64,000 nt of DNA, from NCBI GenBank assembly GCA_023399375.1, contig JAEWPX010000030.1, forward strand, positions 62,001 through 126,000. The letters are read 5' to 3'. Numbering within the stretch: the stretch's first letter is position 1; every line of letters starts with the position of its first letter. Below are positions 53,131 through 61,255 of the stretch, one piece after another. The notes beneath the pieces were generated by a model. That model saw only the letters and a list, made by a program, of their open reading frames with translations, was not told the origin of the DNA and searched no databases. The DNA comes from Pseudomonadota bacterium. GTDB lineage: Bacteria; Desulfobacterota; Desulfovibrionia; Desulfovibrionales; Desulfovibrionaceae. The translations under genes and the position numbers were made by a program.

Positions 53131-53499
53131 CTAACACCTGTCTTGGACAAAAGTCCAAGCCGCTGTAGAAGAAATAGATGACGTTTTGAAGTGTTTACCG
53201 CTACAGTGGTCGCGCACCCTGCGTTTGATGGCCATAATCTTGCCGTCAAGTCCCTTCGTCGTGCCGCTGGTGATCTGATTGCTGGAAAAAATCAACATAT
53301 TATTTAGACACCGGGAAAGCATCTCCCAGCCTTGTGCATCAGGATAACGTCTGATTTCTTCACCCAGGCCATCTAGTATTTGATTAACCGTTTGGTCCTG
53401 ACGACGCGGAGGCAGTTTAACAACAATATGGATATCCACTCGGCCTCTTGCCGTATCCAACTCGATGGAGGCAACAAACTTCCCGTTGCTCATCCCCAA
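53131..53499 (-). pseudogene. ISL3-like transposase remnant with internal deletion
   Basis: A 122-codon frame joins an N-terminal-like piece (KFVASIELDTARGRVDIHIV, as near the start of ISL3 transposases) directly to a C-terminal-like piece (NQITSGTTKGLDGKIMAIKRR, the S-N-x-x-x-E-G-x-N-x-K-I-x-x-I-K-R stretch). The catalytic centre of the normal protein of about 400 residues is missing. A perfect hairpin (cttggac/gtccaag, 53142-53159) overlaps its end. Confidence 0.55.
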
Positions 53500-53680
53500 A
53501 ATCCAAGAATACAGGTCCGTATCTTTTCTATGGCCGACCTCCAGGAAAGACCATACCCATTCCCCTCACCACGAGAAAAACGAAAGACCCGCTTTAGTAC
53601 TCTTTGCAATGAAGCACCTGAGGTGGTCCGGATAGGTTGGACAGATTGGCGGCGCAGTTAAGCTCTAGTCCAGTTGATGC

Positions 53681-54382
53681 TCATGCCGCCTTGGAGGCCG
53701 AGTGGCCATCCCGATATACGTCCATGGGACGGCGACCGTCAAAAGCCGTATGCGGTCGCTGCTCGTTGTAAAAGCGAAACCAGTCTCCGAGCGCTTGTCT
53801 GGCCTGGCTGCCGGTTTCGAGTTCCCGCAGGTAAATGCACTCCCATTTCACTGAGCGCCAAAGCCGCTCGATAAAGACGTTGTCCATCCACCGGCCTTTG
53901 CCATCCGTGGAGATGGAGACGCCGGCATCCTTGAGCGTCTGCGTGAAGTCCTGGCCAGTGAACTGCGATCCCTGGTCCGTGTTGAAGATTTCCGGCACCC
54001 CATAGTGATTCATGGCCTCTTCCAAGGCGGCAACGCAAAAATCCGCGTCCAGGGTGTTGGACAGCCGCCAGGACAGCACGGCTCGGCTGTGCCAGTCCAT
54101 GATCGCCACCAGCCCCATCCTGCGCATCAACCGCCGCACACGTCCTCGTCCGACCACGATGCCCTGATGCCGCAAATGCCGTCGTATCTGGCGCGATCCG
54201 TAAAACGGCGTTTCCAGAAACTGCTCGTCGATACGCCGCATCAGGGCCAGATTCATGGCCGACTCGCCCTTCGGACGATGATACTAAGTCGACCTGGCCA
54301 GCCCGAAGATGCGGCACGGCCGGGAAATACTGAGTCGGGGATGCGCACGTTCGACACTCCCACGCCTTCGCTCGCGACTCAC
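53681..54382 (-). pseudogene. IS3-family transposase orfB, nonsense mutation and in-frame deletion
   Basis: The GTG start overlaps the orfA stop (GTGA). Codon 33 is TAG (54286-54284), where relatives have an aromatic residue before Y-R-P-K-G-E-S. Further on, RRLMRRMGL is joined straight to VAIMDWHSRAVLSWRL (near 54105-54115). The roughly 50 residues normally between them, which include the first catalytic Asp of the DDE triad (D-I-T-Y-I-P), are gone. The second Asp (NTDQGSQF) and the Glu (ERLWRSVKWE) remain. It cannot be active. Confidence 0.82.
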
Positions 54383-54663
54383 CGTTTGGCGAAGGCTCGT
54401 TCTAAAAAATCCTTTTCCACGGTCAATTGGCCGATCTTGGCGTGGAGTTCCCGGATTTCGGCGGCGGCATCCTTCTGCACGGTCGCAGCCTTCCCCGAAA
54501 AGGCAGCAACCATACCTTCCTTGGCCTGACGCTTCCAACCAGCGATCTGCGTCGAATGCACGTCGTATTTGCTGGCCAGCTCCGCCAAGGTCAACTCGCC
54601 GGACAGGGCCTCGAGCGCCACTTTGGCCTTAAACTCCGCTGAAAACTTCCGTCGCTGGGACAT
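54379..54663 (-). CDS. IS3-family transposase orfA
   Basis: A 94-residue helix-turn-helix protein: RRKFSAEFKAKVALEAL, TLAELASKYDVHSTQIAGWKRQ and a C-terminal coiled stretch EIRELHAKIGQLTVEKDFLE. It is intact and typical in length. In live elements it is the DNA-binding half of the transposase made with orfB; here its partner is broken. Confidence 0.85.
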   Translation of the reverse strand: MSQRRKFSAEFKAKVALEALSGELTLAELASKYDVHSTQIAGWKRQAKEGMVAAFSGKAATVQKDAAAEIRELHAKIGQLTVEKDFLERAFAKR

Positions 54664-54772
54664 CGAAAACCGTCCTCCTTGCTTGAGGACTATAGCTTAG
54701 CAGGCTGTCCAATTTCACGCGACCACCTCAATCAGACTGGATAAATTTTTGCTATATTGAAAAAATTTTACA

Positions 54773-55624
54773 TCATTTTATTGCAATGAATATGAATTGT
54801 TCGCCGCCAAGGTAACCAAATTTTGCAGAAAAATAGCATAAGGCATATGCATCGCGAAAGCCTTGGGCGCGCAGCTGGTCCAATACCTCCCAGCCAAACA
54901 CTTGAAAACAAAGTATTCCTTCATTCGAAAGTGGATTACCGTGGTATTCCGGCGGAAGATCATGCACGATATGTCCATCAACTACACGGGAACATATTAT
55001 ATTCCTTGCAGATATTGACGCAAATGGGACAGAAAAGAGCATTCGTCCTCGTGGCTTTAGCACTCGAGCACATTCTGCAAATGCTTGTGTATAATTTGGA
55101 ATGTGTTCAAAAACATCAAGAGAAATCAAAGCGTCAAACGATTCCTCTTCAAATGTTAGATTACACAAATTTTCATTTCTAATGCCGTCTATATTATTTT
55201 CACCGAGAGGGCATTGGCCTCCTAAGAATTCACTTCCGCATATGTTAGAAGTAATTTTTGAAAAGTAATGATACATGGGCGTGATTTTTTCGGTAATGTA
55301 TAAATATTGATTATTATAAAAATTCATTTCTAAATCAAACAAATGAACTGATGCTCGCATACGGTTATTAAAATACGTCTCAGGACAAACAACGGTTTCT
55401 CGCCAAAGGATTTGAGAAGTTCTCGCGTCGAGTGTGTTATCGATTATGAAGTCAACTTGTTTTCCAGCTGGATAGGAATATCCGGAGATACAAAATGGCT
55501 GATCCGTGTCTGGTACAACAGACGCCAAATACTCAATGTGCTCTTTCAGTAAGTCGGAAACCAAAACTGTGTGATTTAAATATTCGCCGTAATTCCTTAT
55601 CCGAAACAACCTCATGGCATTCAC
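54773..55624 (-). CDS. SAM-dependent methyltransferase (Methyltransf_11-like)
   Basis: A 283-residue protein. The C-terminal half has the methyltransferase ending SLDVFEHIPNYTQAFAECAR, VLKPRGRMLFSVPFAS and FQVFGWEVLDQLRAQGF. A CISGYSYPAGKQVDFIID region and a Cys-containing SNICGSEFLGG precede it. Motif I is atypical, as in many glycan-locus methyltransferases. The GTG start has AGGA four bases upstream; an ATG nine bases on is the alternative. It is the only intact non-transposon gene between the IS remnants, isolated and AT-rich like the island. Confidence 0.75.
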   Translation of the reverse strand: MNAMRLFRIRNYGEYLNHTVLVSDLLKEHIEYLASVVPDTDQPFCISGYSYPAGKQVDFIIDNTLDARTSQILWRETVVCPETYFNNRMRASVHLFDLEMNFYNNQYLYITEKITPMYHYFSKITSNICGSEFLGGQCPLGENNIDGIRNENLCNLTFEEESFDALISLDVFEHIPNYTQAFAECARVLKPRGRMLFSVPFASISARNIICSRVVDGHIVHDLPPEYHGNPLSNEGILCFQVFGWEVLDQLRAQGFRDAYALCYFSAKFGYLGGEQFIFIAIK

Positions 55625-56122
55625 TTGATCCTGGTGAAAATTTTTGCTTTAAAACCTAAGAGCCGATAAATGGTCACAGGAGCAATATGCCATGAAGAAT
55701 TTAACCGTCAACTCCGATTCGCCTGATGTGGCTCAAAAAGTCCGCCCGTGTATGTCCAAATTGGTCGTGAGCAGCTCATTTGTCTCCAAGGCGCTTTTGC
55801 GCTAGGTTGTGGCTCAAAGCCTCGAAATCGACTTGATCGCTGCCGGAAAGCCCGGCCACACGGCATGATCGAAAATTTCATGGAATGGTTTCGCTCCAGG
55901 ATGGAAGCCAAGGTGGCCATTGAGGACTGACTCAAAACCTACATGAGGTGCGACCGCATTTGAGTCTGGGAAATATGACTCCGGGTGCGTATGCTCAGTT
56001 GCTCGGCAGCACTCAACCATGTAAGCAGTACTCAATTGAAGTGGCACCCATTTAGACCGGACAGTTCCGCCAGCCTACGAAGTAGTGCTGGAGGATTGTC
56101 CAGACAGAGTGCTAACAAGTTC
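55625..56122. other. No intact gene; decayed sequence
   Basis: Reading frames on both strands are short and interrupted. A plus-strand piece IENFMEWFRSRMEAKVAIED and a nearby ASxEIDLIAAGKPG-like piece in another frame have a transposase flavour, but I cannot place them in a family. No promoter or RNA is evident. Confidence 0.4.
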
Positions 56123-56278
56123 GCCACGATCGAGATGGTGAACATGGTCCAACGTCGGCGCGGACCATTCGCTGGGAAACTGCGCATCGTCGAGGAGCAG
56201 TTTTTGGTGGGCATGAACGTTTCGTTCGTGGCCCAAAAACATGGGGTTGCGCCCAAGCGGGCGACCAGGGTGCCTCTG
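56123..56278 (+). pseudogene. orfA/TnpA-type transposase fragment (IS66- or IS2-like)
   Basis: The piece MVQRRRGPFAGKLRIVEEQF followed by VSFVAQKHGVAPKR matches the helix-turn-helix start of IS66 TnpA or IS2-type orfA (R-R-R-W-S-x-E-E-K-x-R-I-V-E-E). The remainder of the element is absent. Confidence 0.55.
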
Positions 56279-56787
56279 TGTCATTCCAAGATCGAGGATG
56301 TATTTATCTGACTCTTTAGCGGGAGATCAACGACAAACGGACGACGCGGGATTATCGCCTGTAGATATAATGTTTTAGACTTCTATATTTCCATGGTTTG
56401 ACTCTAAAATTTTTCGGAGCCCTAATGCCATTCAGGTCCTTCGCCATCAATTTGCAAGAGGTTTCAACTTTCGGTTTGAATTGAACACGGGAACTTTACA
56501 CGCCAAGGTCTGACTTGACACCCAGGCATAGGTGAGGAAGCAGGCAAGAAGAAATGTGGTCGAAAATTCGAACTGCCGCATGAAAACCAGAGAACCTGGC
56601 AAAGATTCGTCGCTTAATGGGCGGATGATCTTTGTTGGGCAGGTTCCAGCGTATCTGATTTTTTTTAATTGTTTAGCGTGGCAACGTTATCTGGACAAAT
56701 TGTCTATGTAAAAAGCAATTTGCTTGTTGTGTATAATTGTATTAGCAAGTTGCAGAGTTGATATTTTGTCATAGCAGGAGACAATAG
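56279..56787. other. Non-coding region upstream of the radical SAM pair
   Basis: About 500 bases without a gene. The last 110 contain a good -10 (tataat, 56732-56737) with a weak -35, two small perfect inverted repeats just before it (56694-56704 and 56713-56725, each with a 1-base centre), and AGGAG at 56776-56780, seven bases before the ATG. The repeats could be operator half-sites. Confidence 0.45.
56732..56737 (+). promoter_or_regulatory. -10 element upstream of the radical SAM gene
   Basis: A perfect TATAAT about 50 bases before the start codon. The -35 position (taaaaa at 17 bases) is poor, so activation by a regulator at the adjacent palindromes is possible. Confidence 0.4.
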
Positions 56788-58983
56788 ATGTGTAACAATT
56801 TGGTTGTTTCACTTGTTATGTCCCCATGGTGGGGGCGGGAATGTCCTCCACTATCCATATCCCTTCTTGGTGGGAACCTTCGGAACAAAGGATATAAAAC
56901 ACATCTTTTCGATCTGAATAATTATTTTTATCATAAAGTTCCATCTCAGTATAAGGATTTTTGGGATCAAGAAAAATTTTCACTTTGGACAAACAAGGAA
57001 TCTGTTGAGAATCTGTTGCTGGAAATTGATAAAGAAATATCCAGCGCTATAGATGCCATTGTAGCGACAAAGAGTCATGTAGTCGGATTCTCGGGTCTAT
57101 TGTCAACAATCGTATTTAGCTTGAATATTGCACAAAAAATTAAAAGAAGGTCTTCAGATTGCAAGATTGTCTTTGGCGGACCTGCTATAAACAAAGATAG
57201 CGCTCCTGAATTTTTGGCAGAGTATGATTTTGTTGACGCTTTGATTTTTAAAGAAGGCGACGAGACCTTGCCTGAAGCTTTGCGGGATATTGCGGAAACT
57301 GGAAAGTTTAAGAAAATACCAGGTTTAATGTTTAAGGAAAACGGGGAGATTATTGATGGAGGACTGCGTACACCATTAAAAAATCTAGATGATATTCCTT
57401 TTGCCGATTATTCAGATTACGATCTTTCCACTTACGCAAATCCATTGCGACTCGACACATTTAGCAGCCGTAGCTGTGTAAACAAATGTCATTACTGCGA
57501 CGAAAGTCTGTATTTTGAACGTTACAGATTTCGCTCTGGGAAAAACATATTCAATGAGATTGTTTATCACCTGGAGCACCATCCACAAGTAAAAGAATTT
57601 AATTTCAGTGATTCGATGCTTAATGGATCTATAAAATCAATTCGTGAATTTTGCGACAACATCATCTCTCATAACATTAAAATATCATGGGGTGGGCAGG
57701 CTATTGTCCGCAAGGAAATGACTCCTGAGCTTTTAAGATTAATGCGTAGTGCTGGCTGTGTATTTCTTGGTTATGGAGTTGAAAGTGGTTCTGATTCTGT
57801 ATTGAAAAGTATGAATAAAAAATTATCTAGTGCTGCACTAGCATCGCAAGTTTTGCATGACACTCACGAAGCAGGCATTCGAGCATATGCTAATTTTATG
57901 TTTGGTTATCCAACAGAAACTGAAAAAGATTTTCTTGAAACACTAAAATTTATTAAAGACAACGCGGAATGGATCGATGGAGTTTCTCCAGCGCAGGCGT
58001 TTATGGTTTTACTGAAAGATACTTATTTGCAAAAAAATTTATTGAAATTTAATATTAACCCACACGCTCATTCAATATATTGGAAAACTCAAGACGGATT
58101 AAACACCTATCCTGTACGATTTAAACGTTACGAGTTATTTTGTAGGCTTTGCCATGAGCTAGAGCTTGATGGCATTGGCGTTTTGAATGAACGGACAGAC
58201 AAATATATTTCTCTTGGTGCTTATTATGAGCATGAGAATGATTTCGAAATGGCCTATGAGTGTTATTTTACTGACTTATTGAAACATGGATATAACAAAA
58301 GTTCATTAACGCATTTCATGTCTTGTTGTGAGCAACTTAACAGGACAGAAGAAGGACAATCTCTCCTCGATATTTTTAATTTTGGAAATCCGCAGTCCGG
58401 CAATAATAGTGAAAATTATTTTGAAAATATTCCGCTAAGAAGCAACGACCAGAATTGGTTGAAAGGGATTGCGCGCGAGTGGGCAACTGCACTTTTAGCT
58501 ACAAATTCAGTTCAGATGCGCAACGAACTTACTGTCGGGCGTTATATAGAATTTGTAGATGGCACTGTTCGTTTGATAACAGCGGTACAAGAAAATGGTA
58601 ACGCTTTGATTGTCTTTCTCAATGGCAACCCACTAAATGGTAAAATCATTGGATTCCCAAACAAGTTCAACGTTCGGAATTTGAATTATTTTGGAACGGA
58701 CTCAGATACTTCTGAACTTGGCGCTTACTCTTTTGTACCCTGCACTGATCAGAATTGGCTTAATGGAGTGGCAAAAGATTGGGCAAATGCTTTTTTTACC
58801 CCGGCAAGCGAAAATGCCATTCGCGCCCTGCTCCCAGGGCGAATGGTCGTCTTCTGTGATGGTGAAAAAAGACAAATAGTATCTACATCTATTGACGACA
58901 AGCATCTCATTGTTTTTGTTACTGGTCATCCGCTTGATGGGGGAACAATCGGATACCCTAGAGTTTTCAAGGTTATGAATTGA
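56788..58983 (+). CDS. Long B12-binding radical SAM enzyme (paralogue 2) with duplicated C-terminal module
   Basis: A 731-residue protein. The B12-binding-like domain (LVMSPWWGRECPPLSISLLG to KEGDETLPEAL) covers residues 1-170. The radical SAM core has C230-x3-C234-x2-C237 in SSRSCVNKCHYCDES, then FLGYGVESGSDSV and FGYPTETEKDFL. The signature YWKTQDGLNTYPVRFKRYE is shared with the 59 kb paralogue. Residues about 552-731 hold two copies of an 80-residue module (D-Q-N-W-L, then L-x-x-G-R, F-x-D-G, L-I-V-F, and P-L-x-G-x-x-x-G-x-P). Substrate unknown. Very AT-rich codons compared with the paralogue at 30-32 kb, so it arrived separately. Confidence 0.84.
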   Translation: MCNNLVVSLVMSPWWGRECPPLSISLLGGNLRNKGYKTHLFDLNNYFYHKVPSQYKDFWDQEKFSLWTNKESVENLLLEIDKEISSAIDAIVATKSHVVGFSGLLSTIVFSLNIAQKIKRRSSDCKIVFGGPAINKDSAPEFLAEYDFVDALIFKEGDETLPEALRDIAETGKFKKIPGLMFKENGEIIDGGLRTPLKNLDDIPFADYSDYDLSTYANPLRLDTFSSRSCVNKCHYCDESLYFERYRFRSGKNIFNEIVYHLEHHPQVKEFNFSDSMLNGSIKSIREFCDNIISHNIKISWGGQAIVRKEMTPELLRLMRSAGCVFLGYGVESGSDSVLKSMNKKLSSAALASQVLHDTHEAGIRAYANFMFGYPTETEKDFLETLKFIKDNAEWIDGVSPAQAFMVLLKDTYLQKNLLKFNINPHAHSIYWKTQDGLNTYPVRFKRYELFCRLCHELELDGIGVLNERTDKYISLGAYYEHENDFEMAYECYFTDLLKHGYNKSSLTHFMSCCEQLNRTEEGQSLLDIFNFGNPQSGNNSENYFENIPLRSNDQNWLKGIAREWATALLATNSVQMRNELTVGRYIEFVDGTVRLITAVQENGNALIVFLNGNPLNGKIIGFPNKFNVRNLNYFGTDSDTSELGAYSFVPCTDQNWLNGVAKDWANAFFTPASENAIRALLPGRMVVFCDGEKRQIVSTSIDDKHLIVFVTGHPLDGGTIGYPRVFKVMN

Positions 58984-59253
58984 ATTTTTCCTCTGTTTAA
59001 CACAAATCTGAAGTAATAGAGCATCAATTTGAACAACTTCAATAGCGTTCACCAACGATTCATTTTCTCTAATACTAACGCTACCAAATGCAAAACTACG
59101 ATTTCTGTATTTATCACAACAAGTTTCGCAAAGGCCAACTGGCACCCATAACGACATGAGTGACAACTGAATTCTAACTTAACTTTGCCGCGGATCTGTC
59201 CAGACAACTGGGACCGCCACAACTCTTTAGACTGGTTAAAGATGAGGATTCCC
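58984..59253. other. Gap between the two radical SAM genes
   Basis: About 270 bases. The stretch 59197-59220 (complement starting gtggcggtcc and ending ctggaca) resembles the end of the IS3-family element upstream and may be a solo terminal repeat. GAGG at 59244-59247 serves the next gene. A minus-strand frame here overlaps the radical SAM 3' end and has no recognisable homology. Confidence 0.35.
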
Positions 59254-61203
59254 ATGTCAGCAGATGATTGCATGCTTACATCGATAGATTTTGATAGTTT
59301 CAAGGATACGTTTGATAGCGTATTTCCTCATTCTACGACTAGTCCTGAAAATTTGCGTCAACCTGATATCATTCTTGTCCAAGCACCAGGCTGGGGCGTC
59401 AATACACCGCCATTGGCCTTGGCAATGCTTTCCGCTTTCGCTCGAAATCGTGGATTCAAAGTACTCCCTTTGGATCTTAATCTCGAATTTTATACGCTTC
59501 GTCCCGATGAATACAAATTGAATTGGGAGATGGAACAGTCATTATGGTTTTGGAGTACTCAGGCGAGCGTATGTTCCATGCTTGAATATTTTTCTGATAA
59601 AATAAACGATTTTATTAAAATAGTCCTGACCTCCAAGGCAACAACCATTGGGTTTACCGTTTATGAATCATCGCTCCTTGTCACGCTGGAGTTAGCTCGA
59701 CGGTTGAAATCTCTCCGTCCAGAGTTGGTCATTATCTTGGGGGGGCCGCACGTAAGTCGCAATATGTGCGGACCTCAATTAATTCTTGACAAAAACATCG
59801 ACGTTATCGCCCTGGGGGAAGGCGAGAACACCCTTGTTCAAATTCTAGATTATTTGAAAGCAGGACGCGACTTAAGAGACTGCCCTGGCCTCCTTCTTTG
59901 CGTGGACGGAGCGGTTTTCGATACTGGCGACCGAGAACTGATACATAACTTAGATGATTTGCCTCCTCCCGATTTCAGTGATTTTTCTTTCCCGAATTAT
60001 CGCATCCCGAATCGCCTTCCTCTCATGGGAAGCAGAGGCTGTCCAAATCATTGCATTTATTGTAACGAGCGTCCTTTTTGGAGAAAATTTCGCTCTAGAT
60101 CGGCGGAGTCTATTTTTTTAGAAATACATAGCCAAATACAACGCTACCCATTCCTCAATTTTGTTGAATTCCAAGACAGCTTGGTTAATGGGAAAATCAG
60201 TGTACTTGAAAAATTTGCAGAGCTATTGCTCGAAAGCAGGTTAAAAATTCAATGGACTGGCCAAGCTGTCATTAGAAAAGAAATGACGCTGGATTTATTG
60301 CTTAAACTCAAACATTCCGGCTGTGTATGCTTAGCCTATGGACTGGAAACACCTTCGCCAACATTGATGCGATTTATTGGTAAATACCTATCAAAAGGGG
60401 CAGATATAAATGAATTAGCCAAAGCGCATGGGCAGTCTGGTCTTGGTGCAGTCTACAATATCATGTTCGGATTACCCGGCGAGACGGAAGAAGATTCTTT
60501 TTCTGTGTTGGAATTCTTGAGATTCAACCATCATTACGGGATCGTTGTTAATCCAAGTGCCTGCTTTTGCGCTTTTTCAGCAGGAACATATGGATATGAA
60601 TCTCCAGACAGCTATGGTATCGATCTTTCCAACGGCACCCTCTATTGGGAAACCAAAGACGGCCTCAATACATATGTTACACGCCTCAAGCGGTTCGAGG
60701 ATTTTTGTCGTCTTGTTGCAGAACTTGGGATTGATACAACATATCCTGCAACGCATTTGCTTGACAGAAACAGATCTCTGGGCCGATACTACGAAATGAA
60801 GAATAACCACAGAATGGCGGCATTGTATTATAAGGCTTGGCTTCAAGAGCATCCGGATGACCATGAAATCAAGAACTCATTTGAGAGAATATCTCCATTG
60901 AACCTGCAAGCGGCGGCAAACCCAACAATCTACCACTTAATAGACGCCTCTGACAAAAATTGGCTCAATGGTGTTTCAAGAAATGACTCAGCTTTCTTTG
61001 TCTTTTATTCCGAAACCGCAGCGTCAGATCTGAAGACTGGCAGACAGGTTATTTTTGCAGACGGTACGAAAAGGACAATTACAAGCACAATGGAAAATCA
61101 GAAAACTCTCATTGTATATCTCGACGGCCCCCCTTTGGATGGCGGCCTCGTAGGCTACCCTGCTGCGGTCAGGGTCGTTGAAGAAGATTTACCAACAGTG
61201 TAA
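59254..61203 (+). CDS. Long B12-binding radical SAM enzyme (paralogue 3) with one C-terminal module
   Basis: A 649-residue protein. Its B12-binding-like domain contains IILVQAPGWGVNTPPLALAM and LGGPHVSRNMCGPQ with GEGENTLVQIL. The cluster motif C263-x3-C267-x2-C270 is in GSRGCPNHCIYCNERPF, followed by LAYGLETPSPTLM and FGLPGETEEDSF. YWETKDGLNTYVTRLKRFE is the counterpart of the signature in paralogue 2. The last 85 residues are one copy of the D-x-N-W-L-N-G module, ending PPLDGGLVGYPAAVRV. The ATG with GAGG six bases upstream was chosen over earlier ATG and TTG codons. Same orientation as paralogue 2, likely one unit. Confidence 0.84.
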   Translation: MSADDCMLTSIDFDSFKDTFDSVFPHSTTSPENLRQPDIILVQAPGWGVNTPPLALAMLSAFARNRGFKVLPLDLNLEFYTLRPDEYKLNWEMEQSLWFWSTQASVCSMLEYFSDKINDFIKIVLTSKATTIGFTVYESSLLVTLELARRLKSLRPELVIILGGPHVSRNMCGPQLILDKNIDVIALGEGENTLVQILDYLKAGRDLRDCPGLLLCVDGAVFDTGDRELIHNLDDLPPPDFSDFSFPNYRIPNRLPLMGSRGCPNHCIYCNERPFWRKFRSRSAESIFLEIHSQIQRYPFLNFVEFQDSLVNGKISVLEKFAELLLESRLKIQWTGQAVIRKEMTLDLLLKLKHSGCVCLAYGLETPSPTLMRFIGKYLSKGADINELAKAHGQSGLGAVYNIMFGLPGETEEDSFSVLEFLRFNHHYGIVVNPSACFCAFSAGTYGYESPDSYGIDLSNGTLYWETKDGLNTYVTRLKRFEDFCRLVAELGIDTTYPATHLLDRNRSLGRYYEMKNNHRMAALYYKAWLQEHPDDHEIKNSFERISPLNLQAAANPTIYHLIDASDKNWLNGVSRNDSAFFVFYSETAASDLKTGRQVIFADGTKRTITSTMENQKTLIVYLDGPPLDGGLVGYPAAVRVVEEDLPTV

Positions 61204-61255
61204 TATTTAACATTAAAAGCCGAACACGTCTGATATACATTATTCTACTCCATCC

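Larger units (their letters stand above)
53619..54730 (-). mobile_element. Defective IS3-family insertion sequence, 1112 bp
   Basis: Bounded by 26-bp imperfect inverted repeats: both ends read tgaggtggtc, then 8 mostly different bases, then ttggacag (53619-53644 and the complement of 54705-54730). It encodes orfA and a broken orfB. No 3-4 bp target duplication is visible (flanks acc and atc). About 150 bases are missing compared with normal elements of near 1.26 kb. Confidence 0.8.

Noticed and set aside
58702..59166. 154-codon minus-strand frame at the end of the 57-59 kb radical SAM gene
   Set aside because: More than half lies antisense to the conserved C-terminal module; the remainder shows no recognisable motif.
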